DNA from: Gammaproteobacteria bacterium
GTDB taxonomy: Bacteria; Pseudomonadota; Gammaproteobacteria; Arenicellales; Poriferihabitantaceae
Direction: 5' to 3'
Assembly (NCBI GenBank): GCA_009839585.1
Contig: VXPI01000094.1
Location: 1-18,969, forward strand
DNA length: 18,969 nucleotides
In this document: positions 8,567 through 15,518 of the stretch, one piece after another
Numbering within the stretch: position 1 is the stretch's first letter
How the letters are laid out: every line of letters begins with the position of its first letter
Notes under the pieces: generated by a model
Database searches by the model: none
What the model was told of the DNA's origin: nothing
The model's input: the letters and a program-made list of their open reading frames with translations, nothing else
Translations under genes and position numbers: made by a program

Positions 8567-9587
8567 CCGGATGTCGAGAGGTTGACCCGATTCGGAATCC
8601 CTCCTGTAACAATTCGATCACCTTGTCGAGCCGTTCAGTATTCTGTTCAACATGATGGCTGTTGATCTGAATCAGTTTTTGCATGGCCACCAGTTGATCC
8701 AGCAGCTTATGATTCACTTCGGAATCCATCATTCGTTTGGACAACTCCTGCACTATTGCGTCTAACCTGCCTGCGGCACCCTGGTGCTGTTTTCTGGACT
8801 CGTCCAGTTTATTGATCAGCTCTGACTCGTCAACAAGTTCAGACCGTTGAGCCTTGCGTGAAATCAGTCGGGGAACCATGATAATCGCGGTTGTCTGTTC
8901 CAGATTGCTGATCAAGTAGGTTTGTATATCCGTCAGTTTGATGAAGAAGTACCCAAAAAACAGGTAGGCTACGATTGCTGTCAGGGTTGTCGACAACGCC
9001 GTTGACATGCCATAAATCATAACGCCCAGACTCGACTCCTGTGCAGCGGAGCGTTCTACCACATCGCCGATCGTGCTGTCTATCTGGAGAAGTTCAGATG
9101 CCCCGATCAAGGATAGGGACAACGAGATTATGGTTCCGAAAACACCAGTCAGGATCAGGACGTTGTGGACAAACTTCAGAAAGCTGTTGCGGCTTGATTG
9201 CTCTGCAAGCAATGTCGCGGCCAGGGCACCATGATCAACCTCTACCTTGTCCCGGACAGCCTTGTCGAGAATTCGGAAACGGGTAGCTACCATGCTGTCA
9301 TTGCGAATACCCATCAAGGCGTCTTTGCCCAACCTGGCATTGTCTTCAAACAGACGCAGATACTGCTCTTGTGCATGGTATTCGAAAAATCGGGAAACCA
9401 GTTGTAGCAAGCCGCCTATAAACAGTATGAAAATCCCTGCATTGACCACCATCCCCACTGCATTGACCTGGTTTTCGACATAGATTTGGTACAGGATATC
9501 CCGTTGCCAATAACAAACCGCAACGAGCAGGGCAAGAAGAATGGGCATCCTGATCAGGATAGAGCGTGTCTGGTTTTGCGTATTCAT
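8559..9587 (-). CDS. MotA/TolQ/ExbB-type proton-channel family protein
   Basis: The product is 342 residues with four likely membrane helices: about 13-28, 43-64, 140-164 and 187-217. Helices three and four carry the family pattern: LTGVFGTIISLSLSLIGA corresponds to the GLxGTVxG motif of TolQ/ExbB, and MSTALSTTLTAIVAYLFFGYFF to the ALxTTxxGL helix with polar threonines lining the channel. A cytosolic loop spans about 65-139. After the last helix come about 125 cytosolic residues, mostly helical (about 250-330). This is far shorter than the long tail of ZorA in Zorya defence. Such proteins form pentamers around two copies of a single-pass partner, here the overlapping next gene. No Shine-Dalgarno is evident before the ATG; the 92-codon frame ending in ATGA at 9584-9587 may supply coupling. 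The specific job is unknown. Confidence 0.82.
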   Translation of the reverse strand: MNTQNQTRSILIRMPILLALLVAVCYWQRDILYQIYVENQVNAVGMVVNAGIFILFIGGLLQLVSRFFEYHAQEQYLRLFEDNARLGKDALMGIRNDSMVATRFRILDKAVRDKVEVDHGALAATLLAEQSSRNSFLKFVHNVLILTGVFGTIISLSLSLIGASELLQIDSTIGDVVERSAAQESSLGVMIYGMSTALSTTLTAIVAYLFFGYFFIKLTDIQTYLISNLEQTTAIIMVPRLISRKAQRSELVDESELINKLDESRKQHQGAAGRLDAIVQELSKRMMDSEVNHKLLDQLVAMQKLIQINSHHVEQNTERLDKVIELLQEGFRIGSTSRHPDD

Positions 9588-9862
9588 AGTGGTGATATGC
9601 AGTCAGGACGGCCGAGCCAGTAGTACTGGACTCTCAAGCAGATTCCGATATTGAACTCGGGACTGATTATATCTCTTAAACTTCCACAATACCGAAATCC
9701 GAACCAGGCCATTGATAGAAGAAACGGTAGCTTGTGCGGCCTATTTTCCATCGATGTGCACCTTTTGACAAATCGTGCCAACACACGATAACTCGCGGTA
9801 ATCCCACCGGGGCTTTCTGCCTCGGCCCGATGCCAGCCATTCATGCTGGCGTTTTTCGCCAT
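9584..9862 (-). CDS. Doubtful small ORF overlapping the channel-gene start (ATGA)
   Basis: A 92-residue frame starts at an ATG directly preceded by GAGGG and stops within the ATGA that starts the channel gene, the arrangement of a translationally coupled leader. The protein is basic, rich in Arg, Trp, Cys and Tyr, and shows no domain or membrane helix I recognise. The second half uses rare-looking, AT-richer codons. The candidate TATAAT for the motor operon (9666-9671) falls inside it. I think a chance frame is more likely than a gene, but the stop-start overlap is worth recording. Confidence 0.2.
   Translation of the reverse strand: MAKNASMNGWHRAEAESPGGITASYRVLARFVKRCTSMENRPHKLPFLLSMAWFGFRYCGSLRDIISPEFNIGICLRVQYYWLGRPDCISPL
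9666..9671 (-). promoter_or_regulatory. Candidate -10 element for the motor-like operon (and mnmG)
   Basis: On the minus strand the hexamer reads TATAAT, a perfect sigma70 -10, about 79 bp before the ATG of the channel gene. No clear -35 lies 16-18 bp upstream (CGGTAT at 17 bp), so it may need an activator or be fortuitous. Confidence 0.35.
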
Positions 9863-9962
9863 CCCTCAATCCGGCCGGATTTCAATACTCACCCTCACTC
9901 TTTTTAGGTAACGATACTACAATTCGAGCTTCTTATGGTGTCGAACATCTTGCCTGAACGCC

Positions 9963-10001
9963 CCGGGACCAGAAAGCCATCAGCCGTAATGCCTGTCCCG
10001 G
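9963..10001. terminator. Possible hairpin downstream of mnmE
   Basis: CCGGGAC (9963-9969) and GTCCCGG (9995-10001) are perfect 7-bp inverted copies with a 25-base loop. They lie about 120 bp past the mnmE stop and before the motor operon. No T-run follows on the minus strand, so it lacks the mark of an intrinsic terminator; it could be a loose hairpin or an unrelated dyad. Confidence 0.25.
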
Positions 10002-10117
10002 TTCGCAACGGGGGCTACTGATACAGTAAGATCCATAATCCAGTGATGAAGGCTTCCAGAACTCTTGATTTCGGTCATGAATATCTGGCCAGCCCTAATT
10101 TCAATCGAACAATCACT

Positions 10118-11506
10118 TTACTTCCCAATGCAAAATGAACTGAAAATCATCCCAAGCAGCTCATCGCTGGTAATTTTACCCGTGATCTCTGCCAGGGCCC
10201 GGTGACAAAGGGACAAGTCTTCGGCGAGCATCTCGCCTGCCTGATTCCGGCGCAACTGTTCCATTCCTGCATCCAGCGATATTCTTGCCCTCAACAGTGC
10301 GTCAATATGGCGCTGTCTGGCCATGAATGTTCCCTCCTGCTCTCCGACATAACCCACTGAAGACTGGATTTTCTCCTTCAATTCCTCGATGCCCTGCCCG
10401 GTCTTTGCCGAAATACACGCCTCCATCAAATCTTCGGATTGATCTCGCCCCGAAAGATCAATCTTGTTTCGAACCAGAAGCACCGGGAACTGGTCATGAC
10501 TCGACATCAAGCGTTCGACTTCCGATTGATCAGTTGTGTCATCATCCACCACCAGCAATACCATGTCCGCATCTTCCTGAACACGCTTGGCACGCCGTAC
10601 CCCCTCTGCCTCAATTTCATCCTGCGTATCCCGGATACCCGCCGTATCCACAATCTCCATGGGCATGCCCTCCAGATCGATAATCTGCTCCAGGGTATCC
10701 CGGGTTGTACCGGGCAGATCACTGACAATCGCCCGATCCTGCTCTGCCAGCACATTCAGAAGACTTGACTTTCCCGCATTGGGCAAACCGGTCAACACAA
10801 CCTTGAGTCCATCACGTAGGATCCGGCCCTGCTGCATGCATGACTGAACCTCATCGAACTGATCAGCCAATGCTTCCAGCCTCCGCAATACCTTCAATTC
10901 ACTCAAGTAGTCGATCTCTTCTTCAGGGAAATCTATCGATGCTTCAACCAGTATCCTGAGATCCGTCAGTTGTTCGACAAGTTCTTCAACCTTGCGCGAT
11001 AATTCACCCTTCATCGAACGCAACGCTGACCGGGCTGCCGATTCAGTAGTGCTGTTGATGGCATCTGCAATTGCTTCGGCCTGGGCCAGATCAATGCGAC
11101 CGTTCAGGAATGCCCGCTTGCTGAATTCACCGGGCTCGGCTGGTCGTGCTCCAAGCTCTATGCATTGCCTGACGATCAAATCCAGAAGGATTGGACTACC
11201 GTGCCCCTGAAACTCCAGCACATCTTCACCGGTATAGCTGTTTGGCGCCTGAAAACGCAAGGCGATACCACGGTCAATCGTCTCGGAATTCGAATCCAGA
11301 AAGGAACAGTATTTCACCTGGCCCGGCACCGGATTGGCCGAGAGAGCCCTGTTGGCGATCAGGCCAGCTTCTCGCCCCGATACCCTGACTATGCCGATCC
11401 CGCCCTGCCCACGAGGCGTAGCAACGGCAACAATAGTTTCGCGGGAATCCAGGCCGGAGCGTTCAGTTGCCGGCGTATTTTCGGGTGTTGTAGTACTGCT
11501 GGGCAA
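10118..11506 (-). CDS. mnmE: tRNA modification GTPase MnmE
   Basis: The product is up to 462 residues (E. coli 454). This potassium-stimulated GTPase pairs with MnmG in wobble-uridine modification. The N-terminal folate-binding domain begins ETIVAVATPRGQGGIGIVRVSG-like at residue 23. The G domain shows P-loop GLPNAGKS (240-247), the K-loop/G2 segment DLPGTTRD (263-270), DTAG (287-290) and NKID (347-350), and the C-terminus carries the catalytic-cysteine motif FCIGK. The start is uncertain. The longest frame begins with TTG at 11506, overlapping yidC by 44 bp with no Shine-Dalgarno and about 20 extra N-terminal residues. A non-ATG start nearer residue 20, just after the yidC stop, would fit family length better. 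It follows yidC in the classic order, but mnmG does not follow directly. Confidence 0.95.
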   Translation of the reverse strand: MPSSTTTPENTPATERSGLDSRETIVAVATPRGQGGIGIVRVSGREAGLIANRALSANPVPGQVKYCSFLDSNSETIDRGIALRFQAPNSYTGEDVLEFQGHGSPILLDLIVRQCIELGARPAEPGEFSKRAFLNGRIDLAQAEAIADAINSTTESAARSALRSMKGELSRKVEELVEQLTDLRILVEASIDFPEEEIDYLSELKVLRRLEALADQFDEVQSCMQQGRILRDGLKVVLTGLPNAGKSSLLNVLAEQDRAIVSDLPGTTRDTLEQIIDLEGMPMEIVDTAGIRDTQDEIEAEGVRRAKRVQEDADMVLLVVDDDTTDQSEVERLMSSHDQFPVLLVRNKIDLSGRDQSEDLMEACISAKTGQGIEELKEKIQSSVGYVGEQEGTFMARQRHIDALLRARISLDAGMEQLRRNQAGEMLAEDLSLCHRALAEITGKITSDELLGMIFSSFCIGK

Positions 11507-13148
11507 TGGAAAGGATATTGTTGACTACCCAGTACAATACCAGACCTGCGGGAAACCACAAGAAGAAAACAGTGAACACAAATGGCAGGGCCATCATGAT
11601 CTTTTTCTGGAGGGGATCGACCGGAGCAGGATTCAGAAAATGCTGAATCAGCATCGATGCACCCATGATGATCGGCAATACAAAATATGGATCCGGTACC
11701 GACAGATCATTCAGCCACAGCATAAAATCGGCCTGCCGCAGTTCCACACTTTCCAGCAATACCCAGTACAAGGCGATAAACACCGGAATCTGAATCAGGA
11801 TCGGCAAGCATCCCCCCGCCGGGTTAACTTTCTCTTCCTTGTACATTTTCATCATTTCCTGCTGAAAACGTTGCTTGTCATCGCCATAACGCTCCTTGAG
11901 CGTGACCATGCGCGGGTGCAGTTTTTTCATCCTGGCCATTGATTTGTAGCTGGTAGCCGACAACGGATAAAACACCAGCTTGACCAGAAAGGTGAGAAAA
12001 ATGATCGCCCATCCCCAGTTGTTCGTGAATCCATGAATTTTCTGCAACAGCCAGAACAATGGCGATGCAATGGGCGTTAGCCACCCGTAATCCACGGTCA
12101 GCTTGAGTCCGGCAGCTCCCTGCCGGTCCAGTCGAACCTGCTCCTTGGGGCCGGCGTACAGCACAGTATCCAGCTGCCCGGATTCACCAGGCTGAATGGT
12201 CGCTGGCTGGAGTGTCTTGTAGCCAATTCGATATTGTGGATCCCTGTCATCACTGACTCCGGAGTAGAACTGGTAGTTGTCCGCTCCCGTAGGCAGCCAT
12301 GCCACGACAAAATAATGCTGCATCATCGCAATCCAGCCTGAATCAGTGCTCAGATTCAGTGTCTCATCACGCATGTTGTCATAACTGATTTTTTCGTATT
12401 TGTCCTGTTCAGTATAGACAGCCGCTCCGCTAAAACTTGGTAATGCGCCAAGTATGCCCATGGTTCCCCCGGAGTCGATTTCGGTTTGTTTCAGGTGTCC
12501 ATACACAAAACCGGTCCAGGGAGTATCGCTGGAATTCATCACCCTGAAAGCAGTCTCTATCCGATAACTGTTCCTGCTGAACAAAAAAACCTTCTGATAC
12601 TGGATACCTTGCGGTGAAGTCCAGTCAAGGACTACTTCCATACTGTCGCGACCGGCCAAATCGAAATTGGCTTGATCAGTACTGTAGAGAACATTGTGGT
12701 TTGGGTACTCACCCTCGCTTCCGATCAAGCCACTCTGTGCAACAAACAAACGGGAATTCTCCCTGAACATCAGCACGAATGGATCGTCCGGGGTATCCAC
12801 GTTTACCGGATGATCAATAAGCTCAATACGAATCAGGTCGCCGCCCTGGAGGTCAATCTCGGCATTCACCAAGTCGGTTTTGACTGTAACGATTCTGCCA
12901 GACAGGTCTTCCGAATCGGGAGAGGGTTCCAGCCCAGGAATTTCAGATGTCTGCGGAGTACTCTCGGCAACAACTGTTGGCGTATCTGGCACCTCTTCCA
13001 AACTAACCCCACTCGGTGTGACTGGAGCCTGCTCCAGATTAACACTGTCTTCAGCCTGATAATTGCTGGTGAAATCCAGCCAGGATGTCCAGATCATGAC
13101 CAGCGTCAGCCCAAGGGCGACAAAAAGGAGAATTCGCTGAAACTGCAT
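11463..13148 (-). CDS. yidC: Membrane protein insertase YidC
   Basis: The product is 561 residues from the ATG at 13148 (E. coli 548). A 31-residue upstream extension would run into yidD and precede the membrane helix, so it was rejected. Residues about 3-22 are the N-terminal anchor, followed by a Pro/Glu/Thr-rich linker and the large periplasmic domain to about residue 340. The conserved five-helix insertase core follows: NWGWAIIFLTFLVKLVFYPLS, the coiled segment LKERYGDDKQRFQQEMM and KVNPAGGCLPILIQIP. It then continues through SVELRQADF, DPYFVLPI and FFLWFPAGLVLYW. The groove position that is Arg366 in E. coli is Lys here, as I recall for Pseudomonas. It inserts and folds inner-membrane proteins with or without Sec. 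It starts 16 bp after yidD. Confidence 0.97.
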   Translation of the reverse strand: MQFQRILLFVALGLTLVMIWTSWLDFTSNYQAEDSVNLEQAPVTPSGVSLEEVPDTPTVVAESTPQTSEIPGLEPSPDSEDLSGRIVTVKTDLVNAEIDLQGGDLIRIELIDHPVNVDTPDDPFVLMFRENSRLFVAQSGLIGSEGEYPNHNVLYSTDQANFDLAGRDSMEVVLDWTSPQGIQYQKVFLFSRNSYRIETAFRVMNSSDTPWTGFVYGHLKQTEIDSGGTMGILGALPSFSGAAVYTEQDKYEKISYDNMRDETLNLSTDSGWIAMMQHYFVVAWLPTGADNYQFYSGVSDDRDPQYRIGYKTLQPATIQPGESGQLDTVLYAGPKEQVRLDRQGAAGLKLTVDYGWLTPIASPLFWLLQKIHGFTNNWGWAIIFLTFLVKLVFYPLSATSYKSMARMKKLHPRMVTLKERYGDDKQRFQQEMMKMYKEEKVNPAGGCLPILIQIPVFIALYWVLLESVELRQADFMLWLNDLSVPDPYFVLPIIMGASMLIQHFLNPAPVDPLQKKIMMALPFVFTVFFLWFPAGLVLYWVVNNILSIAQQYYNTRKYAGN

Positions 13149-13164
13149 GCCAGATAATCCGGTT

Positions 13165-13425
13165 TTATGTCTGTTCGGAATCCGGCAATCCCTTGGGCAC
13201 CGGATCGTAACCACCTGCATTCCAGGGATGACATCGGGCAATTCGCCTGATCGTCAACAGTGCACCCTTGCATGCACCATGCTCATCAATCGCCTCAAGG
13301 GCATAACATGAACAACAGGGATGGTATCGGCAGTTACTGCCGAGGTACGGGCTGATAGCGAGCTGGTAGACACGGATCAAGAAACGCAGACAACGGCGCG
13401 GCAAATCTACTTTTGACTTTGACAT
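13165..13425 (-). CDS. yidD: Membrane protein insertion efficiency factor YidD
   Basis: The product is 86 residues, typical for the family (about 70-90). The hallmark core is intact: [31 protein letters not shown] with its cysteine cluster, then HG..KG..L...RI.RCHPW..GG.DPVP. It is a small peripheral inner-membrane protein that aids YidC/Sec insertion. It has an ATG start; its first 19 bp overlap the end of rnpA, and 16 bp separate it from yidC, so all three are very likely cotranscribed. Confidence 0.96.
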   Translation of the reverse strand: MSKSKVDLPRRCLRFLIRVYQLAISPYLGSNCRYHPCCSCYALEAIDEHGACKGALLTIRRIARCHPWNAGGYDPVPKGLPDSEQT

Positions 13426-13772
13426 TTTTCTTGACTGATCCCGAACAGGCGCATCAATTCCCGATTCAACACTCCATTGGTCTCACCGGAGATACCCGGG
13501 TTTGCGAACACGACAAAGTCCATATCCGATAGCTGACCCTGGGAATATCGGAATACTTCACGAATCTGGCGTTTTATTCGATTTCTCTGTACTGCTTTTT
13601 TACTGACCTTCTTCGAGACAACCAGTCCAAGTCTCGGATACCGGAACTGGCTATCCATCGCACGGATTCTGAAATAGCGTCCATGCACCGAAATCCCCTG
13701 CCGGCCCCGGGCCCTGAATGACGCACTGTCAACGATTCTTTGACAACGAGCCAGTCTCGCCGAATTTGCCAA
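13407..13772 (-). CDS. rnpA: Ribonuclease P protein component, TTG start
   Basis: The product is 121 residues. It is the protein cofactor of RNase P, which trims the 5' leader of pre-tRNAs. The RNR signature is present as [18 protein letters not shown], preceded by the strand [10 protein letters not shown] and followed by DFVVFANPG. The only usable in-frame start after an upstream TGA is TTG at 13772, 14 bp past the rpmH stop and without a clear Shine-Dalgarno. Coupling to rpmH translation is likely, as in the classic rpmH-rnpA order. The 3' end overlaps yidD by 19 bp. Confidence 0.95.
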   Translation of the reverse strand: MANSARLARCQRIVDSASFRARGRQGISVHGRYFRIRAMDSQFRYPRLGLVVSKKVSKKAVQRNRIKRQIREVFRYSQGQLSDMDFVVFANPGISGETNGVLNRELMRLFGISQEKCQSQK

Positions 13773-13786
13773 CTTGAACGGTCAGA

Positions 13787-13921
13787 TCAGGCACTAAGTC
13801 GAGCTCGTCCCTTGGCACGACGGGCATTGATTACTGCACGACCCGAACGGGTTCGCATGCGCTGCCGGAATCCGTGAGTACGTTTGCGTTTGAGATTGCT
13901 GGGTTGAAATGTACGTTTCAT
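13787..13921 (-). CDS. rpmH: 50S ribosomal protein L34
   Basis: The product is 44 residues: it begins [19 protein letters not shown] and ends KGRARLSA, the near-invariant L34 sequence. It has an ATG start with a weak ribosome site. It leads the rnpA-yidD-yidC-mnmE cluster from a good sigma70-type promoter about 40 bp upstream. In most gammaproteobacteria dnaA and the origin lie directly divergent from this gene; here a phosphofructokinase takes that place. Confidence 0.97.
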   Translation of the reverse strand: MKRTFQPSNLKRKRTHGFRQRMRTRSGRAVINARRAKGRARLSA

Positions 13922-13963
13922 GGCTACATTGAGGACAGGTGTCTGGACCGGAAAGGAAAGTGA

Positions 13964-13991
13964 ATTTTACTGATTCAGCATGGAATTTCAA
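13964..13991 (-). promoter_or_regulatory. Sigma70-type promoter of rpmH operon
   Basis: On the minus strand TTGAAA (13991-13986, five of six to consensus) is followed after 16 bp by TAAAAT (13969-13964, five of six). Transcription would begin near 13957, giving a leader of about 35 bases before the rpmH ATG at 13921. This is the best promoter match in the window. Confidence 0.6.
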
Positions 13992-14104
13992 GATGCCGGA
14001 CCATGATTATTGCCCTCGCCAGACCTGTCCGTCAATCTGACCCGGAGGAACAGGAAGTCCTGATCAGGTCGATCCGGAGTTCGAAAGATGATTAGTCGGG
14101 ATTG

Positions 14105-14116
14105 TGATTGCAATCA
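14105..14116. promoter_or_regulatory. 12-bp perfect palindrome at the pfp promoter, possible operator
   Basis: TGATTGCAATCA is a perfect dyad without spacer. It lies 3 bp upstream of the hexamer TAGAAT (14119-14124), which would make a -10 for the phosphofructokinase gene. A dimeric regulator bound here would cover the -10/-35 spacer. The factor is unknown. Confidence 0.35.
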
Positions 14117-14118
14117 TG

Positions 14119-14124
14119 TAGAAT
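14119..14124 (+). promoter_or_regulatory. Candidate -10 element for the PPi-phosphofructokinase gene
   Basis: TAGAAT matches five of six positions of the -10 consensus, about 42 bp before the chosen ATG. No good -35 hexamer occurs at 16-18 bp, so the call is tentative. Confidence 0.3.
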
Positions 14125-14165
14125 CGCATCTCCAGCCCCCCTATCTGAAGAACATTCATTTCACA

Positions 14166-15425
14166 ATGAGTAAAAATGCGATCTATGCGCAATCAGGCGG
14201 TGTTACGGCCGTCATAAACGCCAGCGCCTGCGCCATTATTGAAACCGCACGCAAATACCCGGACCAAATCGGCAGGGTTTATGCCGGACGCAACGGAATT
14301 GTCGGGATCCTCAAGGAAGATTTAATCGATACCTCCGAAGAGTCTCCGGAATCAATCGCAAGGCTCCGCACTACACCTTCAGGCGCATTCGGTTCCTGTC
14401 GGTACAAGTTGAAAAGCATTCAGGAAAGCCATGACGCATACCAGAGGCTCGTTGATGTCTTCGCGGCCCATGACATCGGTTATTTCTTCTATAACGGTGG
14501 TGGCGACTCCGCGGACACCTGCCTCAAGATTGCCCAGATATCGGAGGAGATGGGATATCCGGTACAAGCCATTCACGTCCCCAAAACCGTGGACAACGAT
14601 CTGCCGGTTACCGATAACAGCCCGGGGTTCGGATCCGTGGCCAAATATATCGCAACCTCGGTCCTCGAAGCAAGCCTCGATGTTGCCTCGATGTCCTTGA
14701 CCTCAACCAGGGTATTCATCCTTGAAGTGATGGGCCGCCATTCCGGATGGATTGCTGCCGCGGGCGGTATGGCCTCGAGTCAAGACTATCCGATACCACT
14801 GATTATCCTGTTTCCCGAAATCGCTTTTGATCGTGAGCGGTTTATCGAACGCGTTCAGAATTCTGTCTTCGAACATGGTCAGGTTTCGATTGTCGTATCG
14901 GAAGGGGTTACCGACAAGGATGGCCGGTTCCTGACCGATCAGGGCAGAAGCGATGCCTTTGGACATCAGCAGTTGGGGGGTGTTGCGCCAACGATCGCAT
15001 CCATCGTCAAGCAGGATACGGGATTCAAATACCATTGGGCCGTTGCAGATTACCTGCAGCGATCAGCGCGTCATATTGCTTCGAAAACGGATGTCGAACA
15101 GGCCTACGCGGTTGGCGAATCCGCCGTACTGATGGCACTAGACGGGGAGAACTCGGTGATGCCGGCAATTATTCGTACAAGCGACCATCCGTATCAATGG
15201 GAAATCGGCAAGACTGCGTTAACGGAAGTGGCCAATATCGAAAAAAAAATGCCGGGGCATTTTATCGGCGAAAGCGGATATGGAATCACGCAAGCCTGTC
15301 GGGACTATATTGCGCCGCTGATGGAGGGCGAAGACTATCCTGAATTTCGAAACGGGATCCCGTACTACATCCAGCTAAAAAACAAATCCGTGCCCAGGAA
15401 ACTGGACACGGATTTTGAGGTGTAG
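14166..15425 (+). CDS. pfp: Pyrophosphate-dependent 6-phosphofructokinase
   Basis: The product is 419 residues from the ATG at 14166. An in-frame upstream ATG at 14088 would add 26 residues of no family character and overlap the promoter elements. The enzyme interconverts fructose 6-phosphate plus PPi with fructose 1,6-bisphosphate plus phosphate, reversibly, in the cytosol. The nucleotide-site motif reads NGGGDSADT (110-118) in place of the GGDGS of ATP enzymes, and the catalytic segment is PKTVDND (139-145). Lys140, where ATP-PFKs have Gly, marks PPi use, and D143 is the catalytic base. MGRHSGW (189-195) binds the sugar phosphate. The gene is divergent from rpmH and convergent with hppA, 93 bp apart; the pairing suggests a shared PPi economy in glycolysis, gluconeogenesis or a Calvin/ribulose-monophosphate cycle. 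Confidence 0.9.
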   Translation: MSKNAIYAQSGGVTAVINASACAIIETARKYPDQIGRVYAGRNGIVGILKEDLIDTSEESPESIARLRTTPSGAFGSCRYKLKSIQESHDAYQRLVDVFAAHDIGYFFYNGGGDSADTCLKIAQISEEMGYPVQAIHVPKTVDNDLPVTDNSPGFGSVAKYIATSVLEASLDVASMSLTSTRVFILEVMGRHSGWIAAAGGMASSQDYPIPLIILFPEIAFDRERFIERVQNSVFEHGQVSIVVSEGVTDKDGRFLTDQGRSDAFGHQQLGGVAPTIASIVKQDTGFKYHWAVADYLQRSARHIASKTDVEQAYAVGESAVLMALDGENSVMPAIIRTSDHPYQWEIGKTALTEVANIEKKMPGHFIGESGYGITQACRDYIAPLMEGEDYPEFRNGIPYYIQLKNKSVPRKLDTDFEV

Positions 15426-15518
15426 CCAAGCTGTCAGAAAATTCGGGTTTAACGCGAACTTGTCGAATGAGTGGAAGACAGTGGAATCCCGCCATCTTCC
15501 CATCAGGTTACTGACGGA

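Larger units (their letters stand above)
9588..10117. other. 530-bp non-coding stretch between mnmE and the motor-like pair
   Basis: It separates mnmE (stop at 10118) from the channel gene (start at 9587), both on the minus strand. It holds a perfect TATAAT on the minus strand at 9671-9666, the doubtful 92-codon frame, and an inverted repeat at 9963-10001 that could end the mnmE transcript. No tRNA or family-level similarity was seen. Its length suggests the motor pair and mnmG have their own promoter. Confidence 0.6.

Noticed and set aside
7346..9587. Calling the motor-like pair Zorya ZorA/ZorB
   Set aside because: The channel protein lacks the long ZorA cytosolic tail, the partner lacks an evident OmpA-type peptidoglycan domain, and no zorC, zorD or zorE follows.
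11334..11942. 202-codon plus-strand frame opposite yidC/mnmE
   Set aside because: It is antisense to the conserved core of yidC and start of mnmE; composition (His/Gln-rich) is typical of a shadow frame.
13149..13241. 31-residue N-terminal extension of YidC
   Set aside because: It overlaps yidD coding sequence and precedes the normal N-terminal membrane anchor, which starts right after the ATG at 13148.
13922..14165. Replication origin beside rpmH
   Set aside because: No DnaA-box consensus, AT-rich repeats or dnaA gene are visible in this 244-bp gap.
14088..14165. Upstream ATG extension of the phosphofructokinase
   Set aside because: The 26 added residues have no family similarity and would run across the palindrome and candidate -10; family members begin close to [11 protein letters not shown].
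15426..15518. Intrinsic terminator between pfp and hppA
   Set aside because: Only weak dyads (GGAAGA/TCTTCC with a 16-base loop, TCAG/CTGA) are present and none is followed by a T-run on either strand.
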